NCBI RefSeq assembly: GCF_002531725.1
Contig: NZ_NWSQ01000011.1
Location: 62,001-126,000, forward strand
Direction of reading: 5' to 3'
Source of the DNA: Rhizobium sp. L43
GTDB taxonomy: Bacteria > Pseudomonadota > Alphaproteobacteria > Rhizobiales > Rhizobiaceae
Length of the DNA: 64,000 nt
Below the pieces are notes generated by a model. It saw nothing but the letters and a program-made list of their open reading frames with translations. It had not been told where the DNA came from and did no database searches. Positions 8,343-16,990 of the stretch are shown here, one piece after another. The translations under genes were made by a program, and so were the position numbers. How positions within the stretch are numbered: the stretch's first letter is position 1; each line of letters starts with the position of its first letter.

Positions 8343-11300
8343 CTACGCCGCCTCCTCCTTCTGAGCCGCACCCTCGGCCAGCTTGCGCGCCGCGACGAAA
8401 TCCACCTTGCCGGAGCCGAGTACCGGCACCTTGCCGATATTGACCTCGGCCGGCACCATCATGTCCATGGCGCCCTTGGATTTTGCGAAGGCGAGGAATT
8501 CGGCGCGGGTGGCTGTGGGGGCGTCGGTCAGGAGCACCAGGCGCTCGCCCTTCTTGGCGTCGGGCAGCGAGGAGACGACCGACAGCGCGCCCGGCCAGAG
8601 CTCGGCGGCGAGCGTCTCGACGGCGGCGAGCGAGATCATTTCGCCGCCGATCTTGGCGAAGCGTTTGGCGCGGCCGCGGATCTTGACGAAGCCGTCCTCG
8701 TCGATCGTGACGATATCGCCGGTATCGTGCCAGCCGTCGATCAGCGGCTCGAGCACGCCGGGCTTTTCGGCGCGGAGGTAACCGGCCATGACATTGGCGC
8801 CGCGCACATGCAGCCGGCCGCCCTCATCGATGCCGGGCACCGGTTCGAGCTTCCATTCCATGCCCGGCAGGATTTTGCCGACCGTGCCCGACTTGTTGTA
8901 CATCGGCGTGTTGATCGAAATCACCGGTGCCGTCTCGGTGACGCCGTAACCTTCCAGGATGCGCAGGCCGAATTTTTCTATATAGGTCTGGCGGGTCGAG
9001 GCCTTCACCGGCTCGGCGCCGGAGAAGATATAGCGGATCGAGCGGAAATCGTAGGGATGGGCCGTCCTCGAATAGCCGTTGAGGAAGGTATCGGTGCCGA
9101 AGATGATCGTGGCGTTGGAGACATAGATCAGCTCCGGCACGATGCGGTAATGCAGCGGCGACGGATAGAAATAGACCGGCACGCCCGAGATCAACGGCAG
9201 CACCGTGCCGGCCGTCAGCCCGAAGGAATGGAAAACGGGCAGGATGTTGAACACCTTGTCGCCGCTATGGAAATCGATGCGGGCGGCGGCCTGGGCGGCG
9301 TTCGACAGGATGTTGCGGTGGGTCAGCACCACACCCTTCGGCGTGCCCTCGGAGCCCGAGGTGAAGAGGATCACCGCCGGATCATCCGGCCGGCGCTTGA
9401 CGAGCGGCCGCGCCTTGCGGAGATACCCGAGGATCTTGTCCTTGAGGCCGATTTCGGCGCGGAGATCATCGAGCCAGACGATCTTCACCTGCTTTTCCAT
9501 CTCCTCGATCACGGCACCGAGCTTGGCCTGGGTGACGAAGGCGCGTGAGGTCAGCACATGTTTGACTTCGGCGGCCTTGCAGGCGGAGAGGATATTGGCG
9601 GCACCCGCGGTGAAGTTCAGCATCGCCGGCACCTTGCCCGCCGTCATCACGCCGAGCAGCGTGGCGGCCGCACCATTGGCATTCGGCAGCATGACGCCGA
9701 GGTTGGTTTCCGGGAAGCGGGCGCGGAATTTGGCGCCGAGCACGGCAGCCCCGGTGAGGAGCTTGCCATAGGTCAGCCGGCCGGTGACCGGATCTTCGAC
9801 GGCGAGCTTGCCCATGCCGAATTCGCCACCTGCCTGAATGACGCGGTCGAGCACGGTGGAAGAGGTATCGGCAGTCTGGAACAGCAGGTTCGACATCACC
9901 TGATAAAGGGCGGCACCCGCCGCCGTGCGGCGCTTGCGGCCTTTCAGCTCCGGCGGCACTTCGAGCTTCACCGGTTCGAGAATGGTGACCTTGACCTTGG
10001 GGAACAGCCGGCGGCGGATCTTGCCGTTATCGAGATAGGAGAGATAGCTCTTCTCCAGCCCGTCGATCTTCACCGGCACGACCATCGAGCCTGTTTTGTC
10101 GGCGACCATGGCGGCGCCATCATAGACCTTCATCAGCGTGCCGGTCACCGTCAGGCGGCCCTCGGGGAAGATGCCGATCGGGTTGCCATCCTGCACCACC
10201 TTGATCAGCGAACGTGTCGCCATCGGCTTTGTCGGGTCAAGCGGCAGGAATTTGCACATTTTCAGGAAAGGCCGAACCCACCAGGCCTGGGCGATCTTGT
10301 AATCGACGGCAAAGGTGGGCTCTTCCTCGGTGATGGCAAGCGCCAAGGCGCCATCGAGCAGGCTGACATGGTTCAGCGCGATGATCGGCGCGCGGCCGGC
10401 CTTCTTGATATTCTCAAGGCCTTCGACCTCCAGCCGCATGAAGGCGCGGAACAGGATCGAGATGAAATCGCGGAAGGGATTGGTCGGCAGCGTCTTCAGC
10501 ATCAGCCAGGCGACAGCAAAATTGATGATGCCGAGGCCGATCAGAATCTGCGGAATGGAAGCGCCGAGCGCCTGGACGACGGCAACCAGGCCGAGGCCGA
10601 CGGTGATGAACAGGGCAGAGAGCACATTGGCGGCACCGATGACGCGGGCGCGGCGGTCCTCATGCGCCCAGGTCTGCAGGGCGGCGAAGGTCGGCACGGC
10701 GATGAAAGCGCCTGCTATCGCCATGCCGGCGAGATCGATGGCGACGCGGATGGTATTCTCTCCGGCAAAGAAACCGCCAATCGTCGTCGCATGACTTGTG
10801 GAAGCCAAGCCCCAGAGGTTCCAGGCGAGATCGAGGCTGAAGAGGCCGAGCAGCGCCGTGCCGACAGGGGCCGGCAGCAGCACAATGCGGCCGGATGACA
10901 TCCAGGCGGCAATGGCCGAACCGACGGCAACGGCAATGGCAAAGACGGTGAGATAGGCCGGCACGACGAGCTCGGAACCGCCGAGCAGCTCGGTGACCAT
11001 GGTCGGCAGGATGGAGAGCACGAAGGCGCCGACCAGCCAGAACCAGCAGTTCATCAGCGCCGAACGCCACAGCCGTTTGTCCTGACGGATTTCCATGACG
11101 AGGGTGTAGCTGGAGCGGATGACATTGCGGTCGATCTGAAGATCCGGCGCCTTGGAGCCGGTGGGCGGGATCATCCGGCTGGCCAGCCAGCAGAGCACCG
11201 AAAGCCCCATCATCATCGTGCCGAAGATCAGCACATTGTCGCCGCCGGAGAAGGCGAAGGCGGCGATGATCGTGCCGGCGAGGATGGCGATGAAGGTGCC

Positions 11301-11738
11301 ACCCTCGATCCAGGCATTGGCCTTCGGCAGGTCGCGGCGCTCGAGATGATCGGGCAGGATGCCGTATTTGATCGGCCCGAACAGCGCCGAGACGACGCCG
11401 AAGCCGAACAGCGCCGCCATCAGCACGAAGATGGAGGAAAACGCGAGGCCAACGACGGCAAGGGCGGCGACCGCGATCTCGCAGCGTTTCAGCAGTTCGG
11501 CAATTTTCGCCTTGTCGTGCTTGTCGGCGAGTTCGCCGCCGAGCGCCGAGAGCAGCAGGAAGGGCACGATCAGGATGACGCCGGCAAGCGTCACCAGGGC
11601 GGCGCCTTCACTCGCCGACATCTTGAAGAGAATGAGGAACACCAGGGTGTTCTTGAGGAAATTGTCGTTGAAGGCCGTCAGGAACTGAGTCCAGAACAGC
11701 GGCGCGAATTTCCTGGAGGTCATCAGATTGTGTTGCAC
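8343..11738 (-). CDS. aas: Fused LplT-like transporter / acyl-ACP:phospholipid O-acyltransferase and acyl-ACP synthetase
   Basis: 1131 residues from GTG 11738, which has AAGGA seven bases upstream; the longer frame begins at a TTG (11789) inside an inverted repeat. Residues ~1-410 form a 12-helix MFS domain like LplT (FWTQFLTAFNDNFLKNTLVF). Residues ~430-610 form a PlsC acyltransferase with NHVSLLDG (the H-x4-D motif) and PEGRLTVTG. The C-terminal ~500 residues are an AMP-forming ligase with LFTSGSEGTPKGV. Together these flip lysophospholipids inward and re-acylate them with a newly activated acyl-ACP. The protein acts in the inner membrane. It follows the PspA and YiaA/B genes on the same strand. 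Confidence 0.9.
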   Translation of the reverse strand: MQHNLMTSRKFAPLFWTQFLTAFNDNFLKNTLVFLILFKMSASEGAALVTLAGVILIVPFLLLSALGGELADKHDKAKIAELLKRCEIAVAALAVVGLAFSSIFVLMAALFGFGVVSALFGPIKYGILPDHLERRDLPKANAWIEGGTFIAILAGTIIAAFAFSGGDNVLIFGTMMMGLSVLCWLASRMIPPTGSKAPDLQIDRNVIRSSYTLVMEIRQDKRLWRSALMNCWFWLVGAFVLSILPTMVTELLGGSELVVPAYLTVFAIAVAVGSAIAAWMSSGRIVLLPAPVGTALLGLFSLDLAWNLWGLASTSHATTIGGFFAGENTIRVAIDLAGMAIAGAFIAVPTFAALQTWAHEDRRARVIGAANVLSALFITVGLGLVAVVQALGASIPQILIGLGIINFAVAWLMLKTLPTNPFRDFISILFRAFMRLEVEGLENIKKAGRAPIIALNHVSLLDGALALAITEEEPTFAVDYKIAQAWWVRPFLKMCKFLPLDPTKPMATRSLIKVVQDGNPIGIFPEGRLTVTGTLMKVYDGAAMVADKTGSMVVPVKIDGLEKSYLSYLDNGKIRRRLFPKVKVTILEPVKLEVPPELKGRKRRTAAGAALYQVMSNLLFQTADTSSTVLDRVIQAGGEFGMGKLAVEDPVTGRLTYGKLLTGAAVLGAKFRARFPETNLGVMLPNANGAAATLLGVMTAGKVPAMLNFTAGAANILSACKAAEVKHVLTSRAFVTQAKLGAVIEEMEKQVKIVWLDDLRAEIGLKDKILGYLRKARPLVKRRPDDPAVILFTSGSEGTPKGVVLTHRNILSNAAQAAARIDFHSGDKVFNILPVFHSFGLTAGTVLPLISGVPVYFYPSPLHYRIVPELIYVSNATIIFGTDTFLNGYSRTAHPYDFRSIRYIFSGAEPVKASTRQTYIEKFGLRILEGYGVTETAPVISINTPMYNKSGTVGKILPGMEWKLEPVPGIDEGGRLHVRGANVMAGYLRAEKPGVLEPLIDGWHDTGDIVTIDEDGFVKIRGRAKRFAKIGGEMISLAAVETLAAELWPGALSVVSSLPDAKKGERLVLLTDAPTATRAEFLAFAKSKGAMDMMVPAEVNIGKVPVLGSGKVDFVAARKLAEGAAQKEEAA

Positions 11739-11773
11739 GGGCTCGTCCTTCTTTCGACTGGCAGAGAAGGCCA

Positions 11774-11813
11774 CAGAGTTGTTACGCAAAAGTTGAATGC
11801 GGTAACAACTCTG
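11774..11813. promoter_or_regulatory. Perfect 12-bp inverted repeat upstream of aas
   Basis: CAGAGTTGTTAC (11774-11785) and GTAACAACTCTG (11802-11813) are exact inverted copies separated by 16 bases. They sit 36 bases upstream of the aas GTG start, in the gap after the YiaA/B gene. No T-run follows on either side, so an operator or mRNA hairpin is more likely than a terminator. The bound factor is unknown. Confidence 0.55.
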
Positions 11814-11831
11814 CGCTGTGGTTAACCAAGA

Positions 11832-12113
11832 TCAATCTTCATCGTTACGATTGAACTTGACCAGGAGTTTCTCGGTGCGGGCATCCTCAACCTTGCGGAT
11901 CAGCTTCTCGGATTCGGCATTGTCGCGCAGCGTCTTGGTGATATTCACCGTGGTCTGCACCAGCATCAGAATGCCCATGGCGAGATAGCCTTTGCCCCAG
12001 AGATCGAGCGGCATCATGTAGAGGCCAAGCGCCAGCATGAAGGCAGCCGAGCCGAAGGAGATGTAGGAGAAGCTGACCCAGCTTGAGGAATGTTTCTGGA
12101 AACTGTCGTTCAT
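11832..12113 (-). CDS. YiaA/YiaB-family two-helix inner membrane protein
   Basis: 93 residues starting MNDSFQKHSSSWVSFSYISFG. Two hydrophobic helices (about residues 12-35 and 42-62) carry the family pattern SFG.AAFMLALGLYMMPLDLW.KGY.AMG, and a charged tail follows. YiaA/YiaB-domain proteins are inner membrane proteins of unknown biochemical role. It lies 49 bases after the PspA gene and 93 bases before aas on the same strand, which suggests a shared membrane-maintenance operon. Confidence 0.8.
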   Translation of the reverse strand: MNDSFQKHSSSWVSFSYISFGSAAFMLALGLYMMPLDLWGKGYLAMGILMLVQTTVNITKTLRDNAESEKLIRKVEDARTEKLLVKFNRNDED

Positions 12114-12162
12114 ATCAGTGGTCCCTATGGTTCGATGGATGAATGGTTGGATGGATGCGATC

Positions 12163-12849
12163 TTAAGCAGCGGGCGTGATGCGGCTCTTCAGCCGCGCCA
12201 GCACATCATCGGCGGATGAGCGCAGCGGCGCGCCGAAGCCGGCATTGGCAAGCTTTTCGATGATTCCGGCCGGGCGGATGGCGCCTTCCATGTCCTTCAG
12301 GGCGGCGGCCGTCAGCTCATTCTGGCTCTGGCGCAGGCGAAGGCGCGCCAGGGTCTCCTCGGCATCGTCGAGCGTGGCAAAGCCCGGACCGGCGACGACA
12401 ACATCAAGCTTCTGCGCCTCTTGCGTCGCCCGCGCCAGCCGCTCGCCGCGCTGCAGCTCCTGCAGCCGAGCCTCGGAGGCACGGACGATGCCCTTCAGCT
12501 TGTCGATCGCTTGGGTGAACTGGGCCTGCGCCTTTTCCGATGCGTCGCGCTCGGCTTCGAGATAGGCGATCGCCTCGGCCGCCTCGCGGGCCAGCCCCTC
12601 ATTGCCTTTGGTCAGCGCCGCGGAAGCGCGAATCTCGAGATCGGCGATGCGGGCAACGATCGTTGCATGCTGCCCCTTCTCCTGCTCGTTCTGGGCGATG
12701 GCGACCGCGACACTGCGCCGCGCCGACTGGATCGATTGGGCGGCATCGCGGATCTGCTGGGAAAGCAGCGGCACGGCGTGGCAGTCGGCGAAAGCCTGCT
12801 CGGCATCATGCGCCCTGCCCCGCAACAAAATGGAAATCAGTTTGAACAT
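12163..12849 (-). CDS. PspA/IM30-family membrane-associated protein
   Basis: 228 residues beginning MFKLISILLRGRAHDAEQAFAD. The protein is almost entirely helical coiled coil, with heptad-rich stretches such as EGLAREAAEAIAYLEAERDA and ATQEAQKLDVVVAG. This fits PspA/IM30 proteins, which polymerise on the inner leaflet and protect damaged membranes. Length is close to the usual ~220-230. A TGAACG palindrome lies 18 bases upstream of its start. It heads a set with the YiaA/B and aas genes and is divergent from a TetR-family gene. Confidence 0.8.
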   Translation of the reverse strand: MFKLISILLRGRAHDAEQAFADCHAVPLLSQQIRDAAQSIQSARRSVAVAIAQNEQEKGQHATIVARIADLEIRASAALTKGNEGLAREAAEAIAYLEAERDASEKAQAQFTQAIDKLKGIVRASEARLQELQRGERLARATQEAQKLDVVVAGPGFATLDDAEETLARLRLRQSQNELTAAALKDMEGAIRPAGIIEKLANAGFGAPLRSSADDVLARLKSRITPAA

Positions 12850-12866
12850 TTCCTTCCTCCGGTTTA

Positions 12867-12940
12867 TGAACGTTGTTCACGAGAGGTGTTATGCCAGAAT
12901 CATGAACGTCGTTCAAGATAAATTTTGAACGACGTTCAAA
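12867..12940. promoter_or_regulatory. Triple TetR-type operator between pspA-like and tetR-like genes
   Basis: Three 13-bp palindromes of the form TGAACGnCGTTCA lie at 12867-12879 (central TT variant), 12903-12915 and 12926-12938; the last extends to 17 bp with flanking T/A. They are the only prominent symmetry in the 111-bp divergent gap. They are placed to cover both promoters, with the outer copies 18 and 20 bases from the two start codons. The layout is that of self-regulating TetR repressors. Confidence 0.8.
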
Positions 12941-12960
12941 AAATCGAAGTGGAATGGTGA

Positions 12961-13569
12961 ATGGCCGGTAGGCGAGAAGAAAAACGCGAAGACCTGAAGG
13001 CCCGGCTGATCGAGGCGGCGCGCGAGCGGATCGCCAGAGACGGTCTGGCGAACCTGAGGGCCCGCGATATCACCCAGGATGCCGGCTGCGCGCTCGGCGG
13101 CCTCTACACGGTCTTTTCAGACCTCGCCGAGCTGGTCATCCACGTCAACTCCGCGACGCTGAAGGCGCTGGAGGCAAGGCTGACCCTTGATAAAACCAAG
13201 GACCGGCCGCCGACCGACCGGCTGCGCAACCTGGCGCAGGGTTATCTCAGCTTCGCCGTCGAACACCGGAACCTCTGGAAGGCGCTGTTCGAGCACTTCC
13301 CGCCGGAAACCAGCCCGACGCCGCAATGGCATCTTAACGAGCACCTCTTCCTGATGGACGTGATCGCCGAACCGCTGGCCGAACTGCAACCCGACATGCC
13401 CCCCGAAGACCGCGCCATCCGCGCCCGCACCCTCTTCGGCGCGGTGCACGGCGTCGTCAGCATCAGCCTCGAAGGCCGCTTCGTCGGCCTGCCGCTGGAG
13501 CGGCTGGCGCGGGAGGTGGATGAGCTGGTGCAGACGATTGCGGCGGGAGCGGAGCGGCGGCGGGGGTGA
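12961..13569 (+). CDS. TetR/AcrR-family transcriptional regulator
   Basis: 202 residues from ATG 12961. The N-terminal ~60 residues form the TetR helix-turn-helix domain: LIEAARERIARDGLANLRARDITQDAGCALGGLYTVFSDLAELV. The rest is a helical ligand-binding domain containing WKALFEHF and RARTLFGAVHGVVSISLEGRF, typical of the TetR C-terminal type with a W-H-G-like segment. It is divergent from the PspA/YiaAB/Aas genes across three matching palindromes, so it most likely represses itself and that set. The inducer is unknown; a lipid or membrane-active compound would fit the targets but is only an inference. Confidence 0.88.
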   Translation: MAGRREEKREDLKARLIEAARERIARDGLANLRARDITQDAGCALGGLYTVFSDLAELVIHVNSATLKALEARLTLDKTKDRPPTDRLRNLAQGYLSFAVEHRNLWKALFEHFPPETSPTPQWHLNEHLFLMDVIAEPLAELQPDMPPEDRAIRARTLFGAVHGVVSISLEGRFVGLPLERLAREVDELVQTIAAGAERRRG

Positions 13570-13587
13570 TGGTGGGCGGCGAGACCA

Positions 13588-13681
13588 GCCCCTCCTCCGG
13601 CTGCCGCCACCTCTGCCTGGGTCGAGCCACGTGTCTCGCCCCGTCCTTCGGCCCCCCGCCTGCGGGGCGAAGTGAGGGGCA
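13588..13681. repeat. RIME-type palindromic repeat, short variant
   Basis: Starts GCCCCTCCTCCGGCTGCC and ends GAAGTGAGGGGC. The inside CCGTCCTTCGGCCCCCCGC is the reverse of the GGTCCGAAGGACGGG module of the other elements. It directly follows the TetR gene. Confidence 0.65.
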
Positions 13682-13752
13682 AACATCCGCACGAACGATA
13701 CAGCCAAAAATCCGCTATCAGGCAGCAACTGCCCCCAAGGCCCGCTTGGTGA

Positions 13753-14148
13753 TCAAACGCCGTCAGGAGGCGCAAAAAAGCAGTTCATATGGTACCGTCC
13801 ACCCTGTCCTATTCCATCCGCCTCAGTGGGATCGTCCGTTGGATGAAGGCAGATGTGAAAATCACCGTCTCCAGATAAAGCCTCATCTCCATAAGGGATG
13901 AGGAACAACTGGTTTCTCGTCACCAGGTGATGGTCTCCTGGATGAAGAATTACAGCGAATCCGTTGGATCCTTTCCTCACCTGAGATCGAGGTATGGCCT
14001 CGCAGTCTCCGCCGAAATCTTTGGTGTTGCAGCACGACAGCGGGTATGTCCAACCGCTTCCGGATTGGTGGGCATCGCTCTGCGCGCAAAGGCCGACCAA
14101 GACAACTGCGAAGAGCACCACGGACACTGTTGAAGGTGGGAAAGTCAT
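13753..14148 (-). CDS. Secreted small cysteine-containing protein, unknown function
   Basis: 131 residues beginning MTFPPSTVSVVLFAVVLVGLC. A signal peptide is likely cut after SDA, giving a periplasmic product. The mature protein starts HQSGSGWTYPLSCCNTKDFGGDC. A W-x-YP-x-x-CC-x-x-x-DC pattern of this kind recurs in small exported proteins of Rhizobiales. The remaining cysteines (HICLHP, MNCFFAPP) could form disulfides. It is a conserved family without known role as far as I can tell. Confidence 0.65.
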   Translation of the reverse strand: MTFPPSTVSVVLFAVVLVGLCAQSDAHQSGSGWTYPLSCCNTKDFGGDCEAIPRSQVRKGSNGFAVILHPGDHHLVTRNQLFLIPYGDEALSGDGDFHICLHPTDDPTEADGIGQGGRYHMNCFFAPPDGV

Positions 14149-14385
14149 CGACGCCTCCCGAACATTCCGCCCCAGAGCACAGAATTCTACGCTGATTACT
14201 CAAGCGTGGAACGGAAAACTTTTGGTGAATTCTTAGCCCCGGAACTATGGTGGCACGGGCTACCGAACAGCGCAAAAATCCGCACCTATATCGACCAAAC
14301 ACCGGGAACCCACACCCCAACTCCCGCATTGAGCAACCCAACGAAAGCTGATTGACTGACGCCCACCACCGCGAAGGGAAACCCC

Positions 14386-15165
14386 ATGAGCCGTATTTTC
14401 ATCACCGGTTCCACCGATGGCCTCGGCCTTGCCGCCGCCCGTACTCTCATGAAAGAGGGCCATGACGTCGTGCTGCACGCCCGCTCCAGGGAGCGCGCCT
14501 CCGCTATCTCAGAGATTTCGGCTGCGGCCCTCGGCATCGTCATCGGCGATCTCGCCAGCGCCACCGAAACGCGATCGATTGCCGAGCAGGTCAACGCCAT
14601 CGGCCGCATGGACGCCGTCATCCACAATGCCGGCATCTACCTCGAGAGGAGCCGGGGCGAAACGCCTGATGGTCACGCAAAGACGCTGGCGGTGAATGTG
14701 CTTGCCCCCTATCTGCTCACCGCATGGATCGCGCGCCCCGATCGCCTGGTCTATCTCACCAGCGGCATGCACCGCAGCGGCAGCAACGCGCTTGAGGATA
14801 TCGACTGGAAGAAGCGGCCATGGAACGCCAGCCAGGCCTACTCGGAAAGCAAGCTCTACATCGCAACACTCGCAGCCGCCGTCGCCCGCCATTGGCGGGA
14901 TGTGCTCAGCAACGCGGTGGACCCCGGCTGGGTGCCGACAAAGATGGGCGGCGCCGGCGCGCCCGACGACCTTGAGATGGGGCACCTCACCCAGACATGG
15001 CTTGCGGCAAGTGGTGCGGGAGCTGCCAAGGTCAGCGGCCGGTATTGGTATCATCGGCAGCAGCGGGAGGCGGCGGCGGAGGTTAGTGATGCGGGGTTTC
15101 AGGAGGCGCTGGTAGGGAGGCTTGCCGGGTTGACTGGCGTTCGGCTGTTTGATGAGCGCGGGTAG
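14386..15165 (+). CDS. SDR-family oxidoreductase
   Basis: 259 residues from ATG 14386 (MSRIFITGSTDGLGLAAA). The cofactor motif TGSTDGLG (T-G-x3-G-x-G) is at residues 7-14, the structural NAG at VIHNAGIY, the catalytic serine in YLTSGMHR, and the Y-x-x-x-K pair in AYSESKLYI. These are the complete classical short-chain dehydrogenase active-site residues. The loop after the active site (DPGWVPTKMGG) is also typical. Substrate is unknown. The gene stands alone, just left of an AT-richer accessory segment. Confidence 0.88.
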   Translation: MSRIFITGSTDGLGLAAARTLMKEGHDVVLHARSRERASAISEISAAALGIVIGDLASATETRSIAEQVNAIGRMDAVIHNAGIYLERSRGETPDGHAKTLAVNVLAPYLLTAWIARPDRLVYLTSGMHRSGSNALEDIDWKKRPWNASQAYSESKLYIATLAAAVARHWRDVLSNAVDPGWVPTKMGGAGAPDDLEMGHLTQTWLAASGAGAAKVSGRYWYHRQQREAAAEVSDAGFQEALVGRLAGLTGVRLFDERG

Positions 15166-15218
15166 GACCGGGCGATTAGCGGGCGCTGCCGCGTAACCGC
15201 TCGATGTTTGGCAACTGA

Positions 15219-15385
15219 GTGAACACAAACTACGTGGCCAAGGCCGATGACCGCTATAAGGGCGTCCCGAGGACGAGAAGCGGCTCAAGCAGAAGGCAGC
15301 TTTCAATTCTCTTCAGCATGCGGTTGCACTCGCCGCTTGCAACGGTAAAGTGATCGAAATCAAAGATCGAAAATCGGGGTACTAA
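15219..15385 (+). pseudogene. Possible short frameshifted gene abutting the HipA-like gene
   Basis: A frame from GTG 15219 reads VNTNYVAKADDRYKGV, then a different frame continues EDEKRLKQKAAFNSLQHAV and ends at TAA 15383-15385, one base before the HipA-like start. One added base near 15280 would join them into a ~55-residue lysine-rich protein. Neither part has a known domain. The even codon quality on both sides of the shift, and the exact abutment to the next gene, are the only evidence. Confidence 0.3.
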
Positions 15386-16195
15386 GTGCTAGCCTGCGGC
15401 AATCTAGTCTGCCCAACAGAGATCACGCGAGAAATACAACATTTCACTTCAAGTACCAGCCCTGCGCGTGTTGCCACAGACGTAGGCGATGGGTTCATCA
15501 AATCGCTGGGAAACCCTATGGGAAATGCTGCTCTAATCTCGGAGTTGGTCGCGGCAGAGTTGGCAGTTTGGTTTGGACTAGCCGTACCTCCATTCGCGGT
15601 TGTTCATCAATGCGATATCGAGATCATTATGCGCAAGAACGGGAGGCCGATGGTCGCCCCGCTGTTTTTCTCCTCAGCAGTTGAGGGGACACCAAGGGAT
15701 GGAACTGACGTGTTCCTGCGACGTCTTCGAGATAAGGACAGCGTATCAAGACTCGTCGTTTTCGATACTTGGATTAGAAACTGGGACCGTTACTACGGCG
15801 AGGACGCAAATTCGGATAACCTGTTGTACTCGCAGGCCTCCGTGCATAAGTATGATCTGGTGCCGATCGACCATTCGAACTGCTTTATCGGCGGCGATCC
15901 AACATTTCCCGATGGTCCCGCGCCAAACCATTGGATTGAAGACGCCGGCGTCTATGGCAAGTTTCCCGAGTTTGATGACTTTATCACCGCCGATGGCATT
16001 ACGGGAACGCTCGACAAGCTGAAGACGTTGGATCGAAACTTCGTGACTGAAGTTGTTAACTCTGTGCCACTAGCTTGGGAGTTGGGGCCGTTAGCTCGTG
16101 TGGGATTGATCGACTTCATCTGCGCCCGCGCCACGTTCGTTGTAGACACCTTGGCGCCAAAACTGATAGACGAACCGCCGTTGCCGGGATTTTGA
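15386..16195 (+). CDS. HipA-family (HipA_2-type) kinase-like protein
   Basis: 269 residues from GTG 15386. The N-terminal part (TSPARVATDVGDGFIKSLGNPMGNAALISELVAAELAVWFGLAVPP) matches the ATP-binding start of the short HipA-like kinases. The catalytic loop is RNWDRYYGEDANSDNLLY (N-x-DR...N-L-L), and the metal-binding site is VPIDHSNCF, so the active-site residues look intact. Unlike classical HipA it lacks the N-terminal regulatory subdomain. It is followed after three bases by a DUF3037 gene, a known pairing. The function of the pair is not established; a toxin-antitoxin or defence role is an inference. Base composition is visibly more AT-rich than the neighbours. Confidence 0.78.
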   Translation: MLACGNLVCPTEITREIQHFTSSTSPARVATDVGDGFIKSLGNPMGNAALISELVAAELAVWFGLAVPPFAVVHQCDIEIIMRKNGRPMVAPLFFSSAVEGTPRDGTDVFLRRLRDKDSVSRLVVFDTWIRNWDRYYGEDANSDNLLYSQASVHKYDLVPIDHSNCFIGGDPTFPDGPAPNHWIEDAGVYGKFPEFDDFITADGITGTLDKLKTLDRNFVTEVVNSVPLAWELGPLARVGLIDFICARATFVVDTLAPKLIDEPPLPGF

Positions 16196-16198
16196 GCG

Positions 16199-16990
16199 AT
16201 GAAAGAAAAGCAAGGATACTTCTCAATTATCCAGTATTCGGAGCATCCTGAACGCGCAGAATACATCAACATTGGTGTGGTCTTGTTCGCGGCAGAGGCA
16301 CCGTGTGTTTTTTGCAAGTTCGGTGAGCGTCCAAAGCGGATCAAATCGGCGTTCAACGTAAACCCCGGTGTTCATTTCGAGCTTCTTCAGAACTCGCTGT
16401 ATAGCAGGCTTTTTTCTGAATTTGGAAATGGCTGGAGAAGAGAAGATATCGAGAGGTTCATCTCGCAACGGTCTGGCAAAATAAGACTGTTTCCGTTGCG
16501 CTCGGTTCTCGTCAGCGATGCCAGAGTTGACTTGAACAGGATATTTTCCGAACTTGTAGGCGATATATCTTCTAAGCCTCGCAAGCAGCGCGCTAACGCC
16601 AAGCTCGCTAGCAAACTGAAAGAGTTTGGTGTCGATGCCCTGCTTGAAAGGCCAGAACCTGTATTCCTAGAAGGAGGGATCAAAATTGAAGCGCCGTTCG
16701 GTTACCAGAACGGGTCATTCAATCTCCTTCAAGGTCTATCGCTGGGTGACGAGCCAGACAAGGCGCTTAGCAAAGCAAGCCCAGCAATGATTGAGGGGAG
16801 TTTGCTATTCAGTCAGACGCTGCAAGAGAAACGTCTCGTAGTAGTGGCCGACGATGCCGAGGTCCATGAGGAGAGTTTTATATCGCTCCTTAGTTCTCAA
16901 ATGGAGCAGCACAAAGTCCACTTCTACACGATGGCCGATTTACAGCCTCTCGTTACGGATATTAGGACAAATTACGCCCTTCATCATTGA
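16199..16990 (+). CDS. DUF3037 domain protein
   Basis: 263 residues from ATG 16199, three bases after the HipA-like stop, so translation is probably coupled. The start YFSIIQYSEHPERAEYINIGVVLF is the hallmark of DUF3037, whose members usually sit beside HipA_2-type kinases. The remaining ~200 residues are soluble and helical, with no transmembrane segment. It may be the partner, substrate or antidote of the kinase. No DNA-binding motif of the HipB type is visible in either gene. Codon use is AT-richer than the surrounding genes, which suggests transfer. Confidence 0.75.
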   Translation: MKEKQGYFSIIQYSEHPERAEYINIGVVLFAAEAPCVFCKFGERPKRIKSAFNVNPGVHFELLQNSLYSRLFSEFGNGWRREDIERFISQRSGKIRLFPLRSVLVSDARVDLNRIFSELVGDISSKPRKQRANAKLASKLKEFGVDALLERPEPVFLEGGIKIEAPFGYQNGSFNLLQGLSLGDEPDKALSKASPAMIEGSLLFSQTLQEKRLVVVADDAEVHEESFISLLSSQMEQHKVHFYTMADLQPLVTDIRTNYALHH

